From positions 16,802,001 through 16,866,000 of the forward strand of contig CM055612.1 of assembly GCA_029379385.1 (NCBI GenBank): DNA of 64,000 nt, given 5' to 3'. A program made the position numbers and the translations under genes. Shown in pieces: positions 25,156 through 36,256 of the stretch; position 1 is the stretch's first letter, and the number at the start of each line of letters is the position of its first letter. Under the pieces are notes generated by a model. It searched no databases. It worked only from the letters and a program-made list of their open reading frames with translations, and was not told where the DNA came from. Source of the DNA: Quillaja saponaria (lineage: Eukaryota; Streptophyta; Magnoliopsida; Fabales; Quillajaceae).

Positions 25156-25985
25156 TACCATGTAAGAGTACCTTTATGATATCGAAGAACTCTTTTAAGT
25201 GCAACCATATGAATTTCAGATATAGCATGTATAAATTGGGAAAGTTTATTGAAAGCAAAGGCAATATCAAGATTGGTTAATAAGAGGTACTGAAAACCAC
25301 CACTAATCTAACGATTTCTATAGCATCAACTTATAGAGAACCATAGTAAAGAGATAAAGATCATGTGGATGAGAGAGGTGTTGTAACTTCTTTGGCCCTA
25401 GACATATTCGTTCATTCAAGAATATCACGAATATATTTTTGTTGAGAGATTTGGTGTAGGAACCACTTCAATACTAAGAAAATAATGGAAATCACCAAGA
25501 TCTTTAAGAGAAAACTTAAGATAAAGCATGAACAAACTTACTAAGAAAAGTAGTATCACTTCCTGTGAAAATGAGATCATCAACATACACAAAAAAGTAT
25601 GCAGTAACACCATTATGAGAGTAAACAAATAGAGAATTATCTGCAAGTGATTGTTGAAACCTGTATTGAGTGACAAAAGTGCTAAGAGTGCAATACCATG
25701 TTTATGGAGATTTTTTAAGCCCATAGATTGCTCTTTTTAACTAATAGACATGAGAAGGAAATTAGAATCTTTAAATCCAGGAGGTTGAGACATAAAAAGG
25801 CATTATTGACATCCAGTTGCTTAAGAGGCCATTGACGAGATATTGCAAGAAAGAGTGCTACACGTATAGTGGTAGGCGAGTTGATCATAAGGAATTTACA
25901 ATAGTATGCTCTAATCAGTGAGCTAAGGAATATCTCGTCATAAGAAATTTTTTGCACTTCATGGTTCAATTTGCAAACCCCTCCC
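25156..25985 (-). pseudogene. copia reverse transcriptase, decayed
   Basis: Reading leftwards on the minus strand: ISYDEIFLSSLIRA (about 25925), TTIRVALFLAISRQWPLKQL then DVNNAFL (25875-25800), LVSLFMLYLKFSLKDLGDF and HYFLSIEV (25540-25455), and then a region corresponding to 'LSQFMHAP...LKRVLRYIKGTL' ending HGIN next to 25156. These are standard copia RT landmarks. Stops and frameshifts break it in several places, and the YVDD region is damaged. Confidence 0.8.
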
Positions 25986-26162
25986 CACACCCCACAACAT
26001 AATGGCACTGCTGAGTGTCGCCACCATCATCTTATTGAAACAAGACTTACTTTACTACATCAAGCTTCGTTCCCCATGTCCTTTTGGTCCTATGCTTTCC
26101 TTACTGCATTCACACACTCAATAGATTATTATTCTATATTTATCCTTTATAATTTAAGATAA
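25971..26162 (+). pseudogene. copia integrase fragment, opposite strand to the RT
   Basis: The plus strand reads TPPHTPQHNGTAECRHHHL, then ETRLTLLHQASFPMSFWSYA, the core of copia integrase. The usual 'HNGxAERxHRH' has an E to C-context change at GTAEC. It is about 46 codons before similarity ends. The neighbouring reverse transcriptase and the primer-binding site are both on the minus strand, so this piece is inverted relative to its element. Confidence 0.75.
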
Positions 26163-26346
26163 TTGTTTGTTTTCATGAGCTTCAAAGGCAATTGAGCTAC
26201 TGCATTATGAGAGATAAGATTATTAGAGTTTGGAAGTTAAGAGGAGGAAGAAACAATGGTAGAGGTTATGGTTAAAGTTTCAGTTTGGTCACCAGACATG
26301 ATGAAAGTAGGATAAGTAGGATTTGAAACTCGTGGGAGAAAAAAAA

Positions 26347-26358
26347 GCTCTAATACCA
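26347..26358 (-). other. copia primer-binding site
   Basis: The reverse complement reads TGGTATTAGAGC, one base from the usual copia TGGTATCAGAGC complementary to initiator tRNA-Met. It lies directly inside the right LTR-like end. Confidence 0.65.
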
Positions 26359-26721
26359 TAAAACAATTTGATGAAGAGATGATTTGTATATTGATTAATC
26401 AATTGCAGAGGTTGTACATGTATATATAGATGCATAGAGATAAGTTTAGTAGCCTAAAACTAACTGATATACATGATTTAAAATACAAACAATTGTCCTT
26501 AATTATAAGAGATAAATATAGAATAATCTAAAGAAAACTAATCAATAGGCTTCCCTCTAATACCAGGTACATTGTATGACTCTCACCTATAGTTTTCTTA
26601 GTTAAATTGTTATAACCCGATATGTTAATATTTCGCTTTAGCAACTTTGTGTGTAAATTTGGTATATTGGTGAATCAATAGTAAGTAAAAATAAAGCTAT
26701 AGTAAATAAATATATATGTAT

Positions 26722-26752
<31 letters not shown>

Positions 26753-27215
26753 TAAAGCAATAATAATTATTCACCATGTATTTGGTTTGACTTTCACTTT
26801 AATTTTTTTAGATTTTTGTTTTATGTGAAAAAATTTTCTAGGTGTAAAATATGATGTAAATAAAGAGGATTAAGTGGATTGAGTGTATAATAATAAGTAT
26901 ATAAAAATAGGAATTTGGTTTAAATTTGAACCACAAATTTAATAAGGAACTTTGACTAAGTTTATATAATTGTTTTTTTCCTCCTTTCTCTACACTTCTA
27001 CACTGATCTTGCCTCCACCTTCTCCCTATCCTTTTGCCGTTAACTCCTCTGTTTCTAGCCCCTTGAGAAACTCTTGAAGCATGGCAAATTTGTGACTAGA
27101 TCTTGGAAATTTTTTAGGCTTGGTATGACACCCTTCTTCCCTGTTTTTGCCGTGAAGTTTTTTTGCAGTCGAGTATGGTATTCCTTCAAGCAGCCAAGAC
27201 CTTTTACCTTTTCTA

Positions 27216-27714
27216 TGTAGATTTCTTAGGGAGCTAGACCTGCAAGGAACAAAAAATTAAGAATCATAGAAGCTAGTGGATTAGTTGCTTTCCTGATAGC
27301 TGCACATCACTTGAGTCTTAATTTTACACGTCTTGAAAGAGATATTAACTTGGGAGCACTTGAGAGACTTGTGGTTAGATCTCCAAATCTTAGAAGTTTA
27401 ACGTTAAACAGTGCAGTGCCCTTGATGCACTTCATAAGATATTGATGTGAGCACTTGAGCTAGTGGACTTGGGTATAAGATCTTATGTCCATGATTCAGA
27501 TTCTGAGAGTTACACAAAGTTGAAGAATACCATTCTAAAGTGTAAATCAATAACTAGTTTATTAGGGTTCTTAAGGTTGCTCCGACCTGCAATTTATCCT
27601 ATGTACTTGAACCTCACATCCTTAAACTTAAGCTATATAGCAGGACTTTGTGGTATTGATCCTATAAAGCTATATCGTCACCAACAACAACCACTAAGTA
27701 GGCCAGTGTGTTAG
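27216..27714 (+). pseudogene. TIR1/AFB auxin-receptor F-box fragment (LRR region)
   Basis: Successive frames match the leucine-rich repeats of the TIR1/AFB auxin co-receptor, normally the substrate-binding part of an SCF ubiquitin ligase. In order: [10 protein letters not shown] (27216), [12 protein letters not shown] (about 27274), [19 protein letters not shown] (27350-27406), a frameshift in the '[12 protein letters not shown]' region (about 27415-27446), then one open frame from 27463: DLGIRSYVHDSDSESY, LKCKSITSL, NLTSLNLSY and a decayed 'IKLYRHQQQ' ending at TAG 27712-27714. The phrasing is closest to AFB2/AFB3-type proteins, which is inference. No F-box, no introns and no start. It is a broken captured copy, in the same strand as the LTR. 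Confidence 0.85.
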
Positions 27715-28800
27715 CCTCTTTAGCTACTATTGTTATTAATTTATGTTCTTGGATTCACCTTAATGGTTTTTGTGCAATTTCGGTGAAATGGGTTTCAATT
27801 AGATTTAGGTTTATGTTCAAAAGTTGTATTTTTATTCCAATAGTTAGTGTTTAGTTACTTAGTTAACAAAAGTTAGCTTAATTTTGGCATTTTTGTAGTT
27901 GATCTACTATTGCTGGAGGAAGCTTAATATATCATCTTTTACATGGATTGAGGGGGATGTAGAATAAAGTGGTGGAGCTTGGAAGTAGTAAGGAAAAATA
28001 TGGGTGCAAAAAGGTATAGAGTATAATCCATGAAAAAAAAAACAAAAAGAGAACACCTTAAGAAGAAAGATCTAAGTTGACATTCTTATCATTTATCTAT
28101 TCTTAAAATAAATTTTTTAAGATATAAGTAAAGTACACAGAAGGAGAACAAGGAGTCCTCCTAAAGAATAAGAACAAAACTAAAAGAGGCAAACTAAACA
28201 AAACTTTGAAAGGATCCAAAAGAGTTTTCAGAAGTCATTTACTGACACTATAAATGTCTTATAGGGTTTTGAACATAAAAGAATAAAATGGGGATGAATT
28301 TTCATGACAAACTTTGCGTATTAGGGATGGACTTTTTGAAGTAATTTAGGATGGAAATGGTTTCTTGGTTTTAGGAAAGGAATGAGGAAATCATAAATTG
28401 TTCCCATTGGTAATGCTACATGCATATGATTCAAAATGACTTTGAAGGTTGATTCAATATGGATGTTTTGGTAGTAATTAGGGAACATGAATGATGGAGA
28501 TTAGAGAAATTATTATTCTAATGTTAATTGAATACTTTAATTTAATGCTACAATATTTAAAATTAAAGTTAGGTTTAGTCATTTAGGAATTAGAATTTTA
28601 TTATTACTTTGTGCCAATTATGAATTATTATAGTATGATTTAATTACTTTGGCATTAAGCTGTCTTTCATTAAGAAGCCTTTGGAGTTATGCTATGTTTG
28701 TGGTTGTTTGGTGTCTCAAGCTATGTATTACCAGAAGCCTAAAATTTTGAGACATCACGTGGGATAAGTATTGCTGTCAATTTATGTAAGAAAATGTCCT
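27715..28800. other. unassigned sequence inside the 26608-30797 LTR
   Basis: No family assignment. It may be further host DNA captured with the AFB fragment or a divergent LTR part. A short poly-A-containing stretch lies at about 28033-28052. Confidence 0.4.
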
Positions 28801-30869
28801 TATGATCAGAGAGAGCAATAATAAAACCTCTATAAGTTTTCTAAATTATAACTATACCACCAATAGTGTATAAACCTTAGATTTTCAGAGTTTTAAGATC
28901 TCAAGTGACTACTTCCCTAACTTCTATGGAAATTGATATAAAAAATTAATAATAATAACTAACTTCATAAAGAAAATATTTGAACTTAGTTTTGTTGAAA
29001 TTGATTAAGTATGTAAGTAAAAATAAACAAATATCCAATGAGATTGTGAAATGCCTAAAATGAGTAAACTTTAAATAATTAACTGTAGTAATACAAATCC
29101 AAATAATATATTTAATACATATATAGAAAGATATAGTTGTCTTTTAATAAATCCAATAAACAGAATTTGATTTCCTCTTTTCCGGAGAAAGTTATGTTCA
29201 AATAATTAAGGAAAGGCCAAAGTTGCCAAAATCCTGCGTTTTGCAGAATTTGATACAATTTAAAAAAATAAATTGTATTGATATATAAATTTAAAATACA
29301 AATGATATACCATTATAAAGCTACATGTGTCTAGTGTTTAATAAATTTACAAAACTGGATTTGGAATTTCCTAGAGGAAGATATGACTATTAGAGTGAAC
29401 ACTGGTTCAAACTCCAAGTTTGGACAGTTTCGACATTTTTAACTCACTAGTGTTTTCTATCATTTCTAATAGTTCTTTCTGTCTTATGCATTATCACGAC
29501 ATCTAAAATGTCTCTTTATTATCAACGTTACCATATAAAGTATAATTCATACCACTTGACATGTAATGGCTTAATAGAAAACTTTAATAAAGAAACCTAT
29601 GTAAGTTAATATATAAGCGTAGTAATTAAAAGATTGTAACAATAATGTTTATGAACTAAGTATTATTTGGAAATATGAATTTTAGTTATGGATCCTAATG
29701 TAGACTTGATAAGACGCGTCAACAGAAGTGTAAGTGACAGATTAGATCAATTAAAAGTGAGTGGTTAATTGTTGCCTTTGGGGGTTAGATTATTATGTGT
29801 AATTGTATGTGTATTTAAATAAATATGCATGTGTAATGTTTTAGTGAGTTATTTGAATCATGCTTTTTTAAAATTGTTTATGGTTGATAAAGGCCAACAA
29901 ATTGAAATTTTTCTGAGAAATGATTTTTATTTAGGGAACTGAGATCCAGGTGCACCTAGGATATTCTGATTCTAATAAATGTTTTAAAAAAACTTCGAGT
30001 GTTCAGCCTCGGTAGAATGGATTATGTATGGAGATGATTCTGTTATGCAAGCACGCAAATGATCGGTAAAGGGTGATACTGTTGTGCGAGACTGGGTTAT
30101 TCATTGGCTCTTTGTTTGTTTTGTGTGCTATGATTGTTCTGATTAATTTGTGATCCTATGAATTATGTAAGTTGTGAATTTATGATAATTACAAATGTGT
30201 GCGTGTATTTTGAATTAAGACATGAACATTGGCACATGATTTTAATTGACTATATATGTTATATATTTGTGTTGAGTGATGCTAGTACCTTTTGGGTATG
30301 ATTTTTCACTCACGAAGTCCGTAGGACTTACCCTTCTCTTGTGAATTTTTTTTTTTTTTTTTTTAGTAACAGGAGTTCAATATATGGCGTCGCCAAGAAC
30401 ATGACCTACCGACAGAGTACGGCAAGGTATTTTCCAAGATCTTAGACTTGAAGTCATGCATGAAAGTTTGTAGTCACACTAGAACTGTGAGGTCTCTAAT
30501 TTTGTATGATGTAATAGTCTAGTTATTTGTCTGTGTTGTTATTGTATTAAATTATAAACATGTGTGCTTCTATTTTGAGGCATGTTCCATATTATAGGGA
30601 ACCTTTGCCGAAATTTTCAGTAAATTGTTATTTGTTTCAGAAAACAAACTTTTACAGTGAACTTATGTTTTACAAAAGTTATTTTTATTCCTTAGTAGGG
30701 TCAAGAGTTGTGTTTGTTACTTTGTTTTGAAGTCAAGGTTACAGAGATTTGGTTATCCAACCCTCTGGCTTGTCTTGCCTCTGTGAGGGGTGGGACATAA
30801 TTATAAAATCATGCACTCATCACCTAACAAAAGCAATGGAGATACGTAGTAGGTAGAACATATATCATC

Positions 30870-30878
30870 TATATAAAG
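30870..30878 (+). promoter_or_regulatory. TATA box, copy 3
   Basis: TATATAAAG, 65 bases upstream of the ATG at 30935, the same spacing as copy 2. The region upstream of it is now displaced by nearly 12 kb of insertions, so the original distal promoter is lost. Confidence 0.55.
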
Positions 30879-30934
30879 TAACAAGTCTGAGGTTGCTAAT
30901 ACACAACATAACTCTATCTTCTTGTGTGTGATCC

Positions 30935-31278
30935 ATGGCCACCGAAGTAGTTGAAGAAGATGAATGCGATGAAAATGATGATATTTATTGGAGAAGAAAT
31001 TGTTCTTCATCAACCGATAAAATTAATGATAAATCAAAGGTATTATTCATTGCAATTCACATTAGAAGTTTTCATTTCTTTTCATAAAAAATTCCTTGTA
31101 ATGATTTTTTTTTTCCCTAGTTTTGTGAGCTTAGAAACAAAGGAAGAGGAGACTAATGATGGTTCTCCATCAGAGCAACCTTCGAACTGTACTACCAGCC
31201 TTTCTCCTAAGTTTCACAATTTTAAGTAAAGGCTTTGGCACCATACCTAGAGATTGTATATGTGGATGTACTATCTAG
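30935..31278 (+). CDS. unidentified small acidic protein, copy 3 (two-exon model)
   Basis: Exon 1 is 30935-31039 (35 codons): MATEVVEEDECDEND, then WRRNCSSSTDKIND and SK before a GT donor at 31040. A pyrimidine-rich intron follows, with AG acceptors at 31119-31120 (CCCTAG) and 31133-31134 (TTAG). Using the second, exon 2 starts KQRKRRLMMVLHQSNL at 31135 and runs open to TAG at 31278, longer than in copy 2. The first acceptor gives a short frame, FCELRNKGRGD. The alternative frame ETKEEETNDGSPSEQPSN looks protein-like but cannot be joined to exon 1. Product and function are unknown. Confidence 0.35.
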
Positions 31279-31670
31279 GAATATTGGTGAGATGGCTTTA
31301 CAATTGTGAGCATGCCAGCATGTTCTTTTTGTTACGGTGTGTACATTTTTTCTTTTGCTTCTTTGCATCTAATAATTATTTCTTCTTCTTATTATTTTTT
31401 TTAAAAATATTTTATTATTGACAACGTTTGTCTATATGATCATATTTAGTTTGCTATTAGCATAGCCATATATTGAACTCATGCCCAAATGAATCCAAGA
31501 GGAGGAAGGAGCAAATTGAGATAAAAAAAAGTGTAATGACTTGTTAAAAGCTAAGTTATTGAAGACAATAAAGGTGGGTGAAATGTTGGGCATAACTTTC
31601 AAATGGAACAAGGATAATCTGATTAATATATTTCCTGTTGTTTATGGAAAAAGTGTAATGAGTTGTTAGA
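31245..31670 (+). repeat. duplicated block Q, copy 2
   Basis: Counterpart of 6838-7215, here directly following the small acidic gene. It contains an extra stretch ('gacaataaaggtgggtg', about 31573) missing from copy 1. Confidence 0.55.
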
Positions 31671-33040
31671 AACACAATGGATAAGAAGATGATGAAAATA
31701 TTTGAATTTATGGTTTATTAAGAATTCATTGTCGTAATTTAATTTTTTTTTTATTTTCAACTTTTTAAATATATTTTGTAGTATTAGCAGTTTATATTAT
31801 ATTTATTTTAAGTATAAATATTTTATAATCATAGATTTTATTGATATCGGTTCATAGTTTTTGTTTTAAATAATTATTTGCCAATTATGGGATAAGGCCA
31901 ATTAATGAAATAAGTCATGACTAATCCCAACAACTAACTAAGCTTTTAATCAGGTACAATTTTATATCATCACAGATTATCTAACTTCAAAGGTCAAGTA
32001 AAATTTTATTTAAATCGATTTGGTCAGCTCGAGCGAAATTTATTGAAAACTTGATCCAGTTGTTTGGTTGAACACTATTATTTGTTAAAGTGCATATAAG
32101 TTTTTTAAATTATTTATTAACTCGATGATGATTTAAGTGCTAATTAGACCTCTATGAGATAAATAGTCTTTTCTATGATATAGAAAAGAGCAATCTTAAT
32201 AAGTTAAAGAATTTGGATTTTATTTAGAAATATAAAATTAGAAACAAGATGGTTAAGGAAACTAGAGATTTGTTTATTTGATTAAGTTTATATATAAAAG
32301 TGTCTTCAAGAGAAAATCTAATTGTGATTGTACATGTTGACCAAAATTTTAATGGCATTGAAAAAATCATCACTAATATTTAAAAAAAGACCGTAAAACT
32401 CAATTACATATACAGAAATTCTTGCAAAGATATATATGAAGCAAGTGCTAGAGGCATACCATGTAATTTACTACAATGTTTTATTATTATTTTTATTATC
32501 CATTTTTAGTCATGTAATATAGTTATGTTCACAATATAAAATATTAGAAATAATGGAGATTAGTTATAGGGATACCAAATTTTCCTTTCATAACAATAAA
32601 TTGGTGTTTTAAAAATTCGATCAACGCAAATGGTCAGACCATTATTTTGATGGAAGATAGAGACTAATTTGAACTATAAAACTGTATTGCTGATTGGACT
32701 GTGTAAAACTGGATGATCTAGAGAAAATTTGGTTAGTCTGAATTTTTTATTTTTCTGGTTGCTATATATTAGTATCAACCAATTGTAATCTGGACCGTAC
32801 TTTGCTCGACCTGAAAATCCTATTGATCTTCAATTTTGGTTGAAAACCATACTATATGTTGATACTATATGTTAATAACTTAAGAAAAATACTATTGATC
32901 TTCAATACAAAAGAGTATATGTGTGTCAATATTAACACAAGAAATTAATATTTTTCTTGCCTGCCAATGCAAGAAATTAATTAATAGTGTGTTAAAACAC
33001 AATTTGTACATAGCAAAGTACTCAGTCGAATAAGAAACTA
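31671..33040. other. intergenic DNA between duplicated blocks
   Basis: No coding or element recognised. The last 150 bases match 54290-54440. The corresponding stretch is missing from block S copy 1. Confidence 0.5.
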
Positions 33041-33058
33041 AAGAGAAAGTGAGAGAGT

Positions 33059-33066
33059 TATATATA
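33059..33066 (+). promoter_or_regulatory. TATA box before a conserved exon-like segment
   Basis: TATATATA lies 53 bases before ATG 33112. The repeated copy has TATATAAA at 54459-54466, also 53 bases before its ATG. Confidence 0.4.
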
Positions 33067-33111
33067 CCTTGGGAGTTCTAATCCAAAAAAAAAAAAAAAG
33101 GTAAGAGATTT

Positions 33112-33166
33112 ATGGTCTCAAAGCCACAATCAGAGCTCCCTTCATTCCAATATCAAAGAGATAAAG
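33112..33166 (+). CDS. exon-like segment MVSKPQSELPSFQYQRDK, copy 1
   Basis: ATG followed by 18 codons (MVSKPQSELPSFQYQRDK) ending AAAG before GTAACC, a plausible splice donor. The second copy at 54512 differs by one residue (E for K at position 4) and keeps the donor. The protein is unknown, and no downstream exon could be chosen. Confidence 0.3.
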
Positions 33167-33317
33167 GTAACCCATCAGCGTTTTTCATGAACTAGCAGTT
33201 GAGTTTACCATCACCTCTTTTCAAAGTTGGAAAGGAGAGAGCCCTGACTTTGGCTTAAAACCAAATCAAAAACTCTAATAAAAGTTAACCTAAATATGCA
33301 TATCTATATTATGTGTG

Positions 33318-35240
33318 TTTGTGAATTATATATAGGCTAAGGCATGTGGTTTAGATGTAGTATGAACCGTTGAACTTGAATGATGAAATAAATTTGCTAC
33401 TTTCCTTTTAGCATCCAATTTGTATAATTAATATTTAGTTAATTTCCTAATTTCTGTAATAGGCATATGACTTTCCTTTTCTTTTATTTTGAGAAATACT
33501 TTATTTCTATTTTCCTTGATTTAGGAAAGAAACTTTCCTTTTACTGTGCTTTTGCTTCCTTTTCTTTTGAGAAATAATTCTCTTTCTAATTTTTTAATTT
33601 TTTTTTTTACTTAGGAGGGAAACTTTCCATTTTTCTATAATTATTTATTTTATTTTTTTTACCCATTGTTTAAGGCTTGAATTAACTCAATGGAATATCG
33701 TTTTTAATATTCAATTAGGTTAGAAGTATAGCAATTGTAGACCTATGGGATATGGCTATATGAACAATTGAACAAAAAACAATTGAAGTTTCCTTCTCAA
33801 ATTTGGAGTTAGTCTATGGTTTAATGGTTTGTTAAATCTTTGTTGCTATATATATTACACTGTATCATGCAGTTGAGAAGGAAGGAGACAAGCAAATAGC
33901 TAAAAGTAACATAACTTCAAGGTTTGAATTCAAATTTCTAGGCTGACCTAAAAATTAGACTCTTTTTTGTTTTTAAATTGAACTTTCTAATCTGATGTAG
34001 TATTTCACTGTATCATGCAGTTGAGAAGGAAGGAGACAAGCAAATAGCTAAAAGTAACATAACTTCAAGGTTTGAATTCAAATTTCTAGGCTGACCTAAA
34101 AATTAGACTCTTTTTTGTTTTTAAATTGAACTTTCTAATCTGACGTAGTATTTCGTCCATGCGGTTCAAAATGTTACATAAATCCTATATAGCTCAATGA
34201 AAATAAAAAAGTTAATTTTGGTCATCTAAGTTAATAAAATAATGCCTGTTAGTGTTCTGTTTATGTAGTTCCTTGTATGTTATCTCTTGTAGTTTGGATT
34301 CTCTATAATATATATATATTAATCATCCTAAGTATTTTCTATCTCATGTGGTTTGGACTTATCAAGAGCATTAACAATTTAATTGTGATCATCCTATGTA
34401 TTTATTTAGAAGCCTTTATAAATTGTACAAAAAGGAAACAAAGAAATGTAATTATATTTCATGTTAATGTAACCGATCCAATAAGATTTATCAGTTTAAT
34501 TTGATAATCTTATGTATTAATTTAATCATATGGAAAAATCTTTATAAATATATTAATTTTTTCATTTAATTAATAGATGAGAGATGGAGAATAAGTGGGC
34601 GCATCGGCTGGATACACGAATAAGGTCATATTTAAGTAAGTTTTATGAAGCCGATGAGGTTATAGTTCAAAAACTATAATGAGATTTGAATCACACCATT
34701 GACATATGCTGGTTATTTTCTTCTAACTTGAGAGTTATTTCTCTCACTTTTTGAATCGATATATTAAGTTGTAAGATTTGGATTGGGTTTACTCATTGTA
34801 ATTTGATATATGATTGATGAAAATAATATATAGATAGAAAAAACAAAGAACTTGTATGAACATCTCCAAAATTCATCTTATTGCTTTGTTAGTTAGTATT
34901 ATATTTACTAGGATTACTTGTTGCATTTTGATAAATGATTAATGTAAATGTATATCTATACTATACTAAAAGGAAAAGACCCTTTTATTACCCCATTCTA
35001 CTTTTTTAGCAATTTTTTTAAAACTAAAATTCTATCAACTTTTATTCTTTAATTCAACTAAAGGGGTAATGTGGTCATTGTAATTTATTTTTTTAAAATA
35101 AAAGAAAATCTGACATATATTGAGAAGGGAAAAAAAAATAAAAAATTCTCACGTACCTCCCTAATTTTTCTTTACCAAAAAAATCAAGTAATTTAGTGAA
35201 TACTACCCACTTACCTCCTACAAACTTATACTCAACTTAT
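33318..35240 (+). repeat. duplicated block S, copy 2 (non-coding part)
   Basis: Matches 7222-9224 up to the LINE, including the exon-like ATGAGAGATGGAG at 34577. In this copy that frame is stopped early (GAATAAG), which argues against a functional exon. Confidence 0.55.
33858..34153 (+). repeat. recent tandem duplication, 2 x 148 bp
   Basis: The 148 bases from 'cactgtatcatgcagttgag' at 33858 repeat at 34006. I see a single difference (T/C) between units. The unit occurs once or not at all in the other block S copies, so it arose after the segmental duplication. Confidence 0.9.
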
Positions 35241-36256
35241 AAATCTTAAGCCCCAAACTAGTTGGGGTCGGCTATATGAATAATTTTCTGTTATTTGCTT
35301 TTATATAATGTATCATTTTTAGTAATGCCTCTAGTAATCTTATCATTCTCAATGATTATTCCCCCCTTTACTGGCCCTCACATGTAAGTGTCTATCTTTT
35401 TCTATCTCATCTAACACATATGATCTGCATTAAGTCACATTTCCTAACTACAATGTATACTAGCTTATGTTGGATATGTCTAAACTAACGTAAGCTATTC
35501 TCCCTTATTTTCTCTTCAATAGGTTCTATCTCAACCTTCTTTGTATATCTAATCATCTATTTCAACATTTGCATTCCAGCTGCTCTCATCTTATATGAGT
35601 GTTGTTTCTTAACTGCATAACATTCAGACCCATACAATATAGTCAGTCTCACTGCTGTCCTATAAAATTTTTCTTTCAATCTATTTGGAATTTTAGGATC
35701 ACATAAAATTCCTAATGCACTTCACTACTTCATCCACCTGGCTTTAATTCTATGATTCACACATACTTAATTGCACCATCTTTTTATAGAATGAACCTAG
35801 ATACTTAAACACATTTTTCATTGGGATTGCCTGACCATCCAAATTCATTTCAATCGAGCCTCTTCTAGTTTAGTAAAATCACATTTCATATACTCAGTTT
35901 TTGTTTAACTCAACCTAAGATATTTAGATTCCAACGCGTTCCCCCATAATTCTAGCTTAGAATTTAGACCCTTTTCTAGTTTCATCTACCAACACAATGT
36001 CATTGGCAAATAGCATACACCATGGAGTCCTATCTCAAGTAGCATAAGTAAGTTACTCCATGACTAAAACAAATAGGTATGGGCTTAAGGATGATCCTTT
36101 GTAAAAGCCTATTGTGATTAAGAACTCTCTAGTGATACCATCTACGATCCTCACCCTAGTCATACTCCCTCATATATATCCTTAATAATTTATAATATTA
36201 AGTTAGTACTTTCTTTTTTCTCAAGAACCCATCACAACACTTGTCTCGATGCCCTA
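35241..36256 (-). pseudogene. RTE-type LINE reverse transcriptase, copy 2, C-terminal half
   Basis: Same region as 9225-10288, more broken. The minus strand reads the conserved tail next to 'ttggggtcggctatatg' (35266-35282), the 'YRTAVRLTILYG'-like segment (about 35635-35665), 'MLFANDIVL' (about 36010) and the 'VLxWVLEK' part at the right end. A Ty3 LTR interrupts it at 36257, and the upstream part of the same LINE continues at 37700. Confidence 0.75.

Larger units (their letters stand above)
18915..26562 (-). mobile_element. composite Ty1/copia element, nested host of family A LTRs
   Basis: Flanked by CCAGG on both sides (18910-18914 and 26563-26567), breaking the host promoter. On the minus strand, from the right: LTR-like sequence (about 26360-26562), a primer-binding-site-like TGGTATTAGAGC (26347-26358), an integrase piece lying on the opposite strand (25971-26162), then reverse transcriptase (25985 down to 25156) and RNase H (19609 down to about 19210), and a different LTR-like end. 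The two terminal sequences do not look like copies of one LTR, and most of gag-pol is missing. The simplest reading is a deleted, internally inverted or chimeric copia copy. About 5.5 kb of its length is an inserted family A LTR. Confidence 0.7.
26608..30797 (+). mobile_element. family A solo LTR carrying an auxin-receptor fragment
   Basis: Starts TGTTATAACCCGATATG and ends GGTGGGACA. The flanks TAAAT and TAATT differ by one base, and host promoter sequence matching copies 1 and 2 resumes on both sides. At 4,190 bp it is the longest un-nested copy. The first 600 bp and last 2 kb follow the family pattern. Between them lies a TIR1/AFB gene piece (27216-27714), and 27715-28800 has no match that I can see in the window's other copies. 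Confidence 0.8.
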
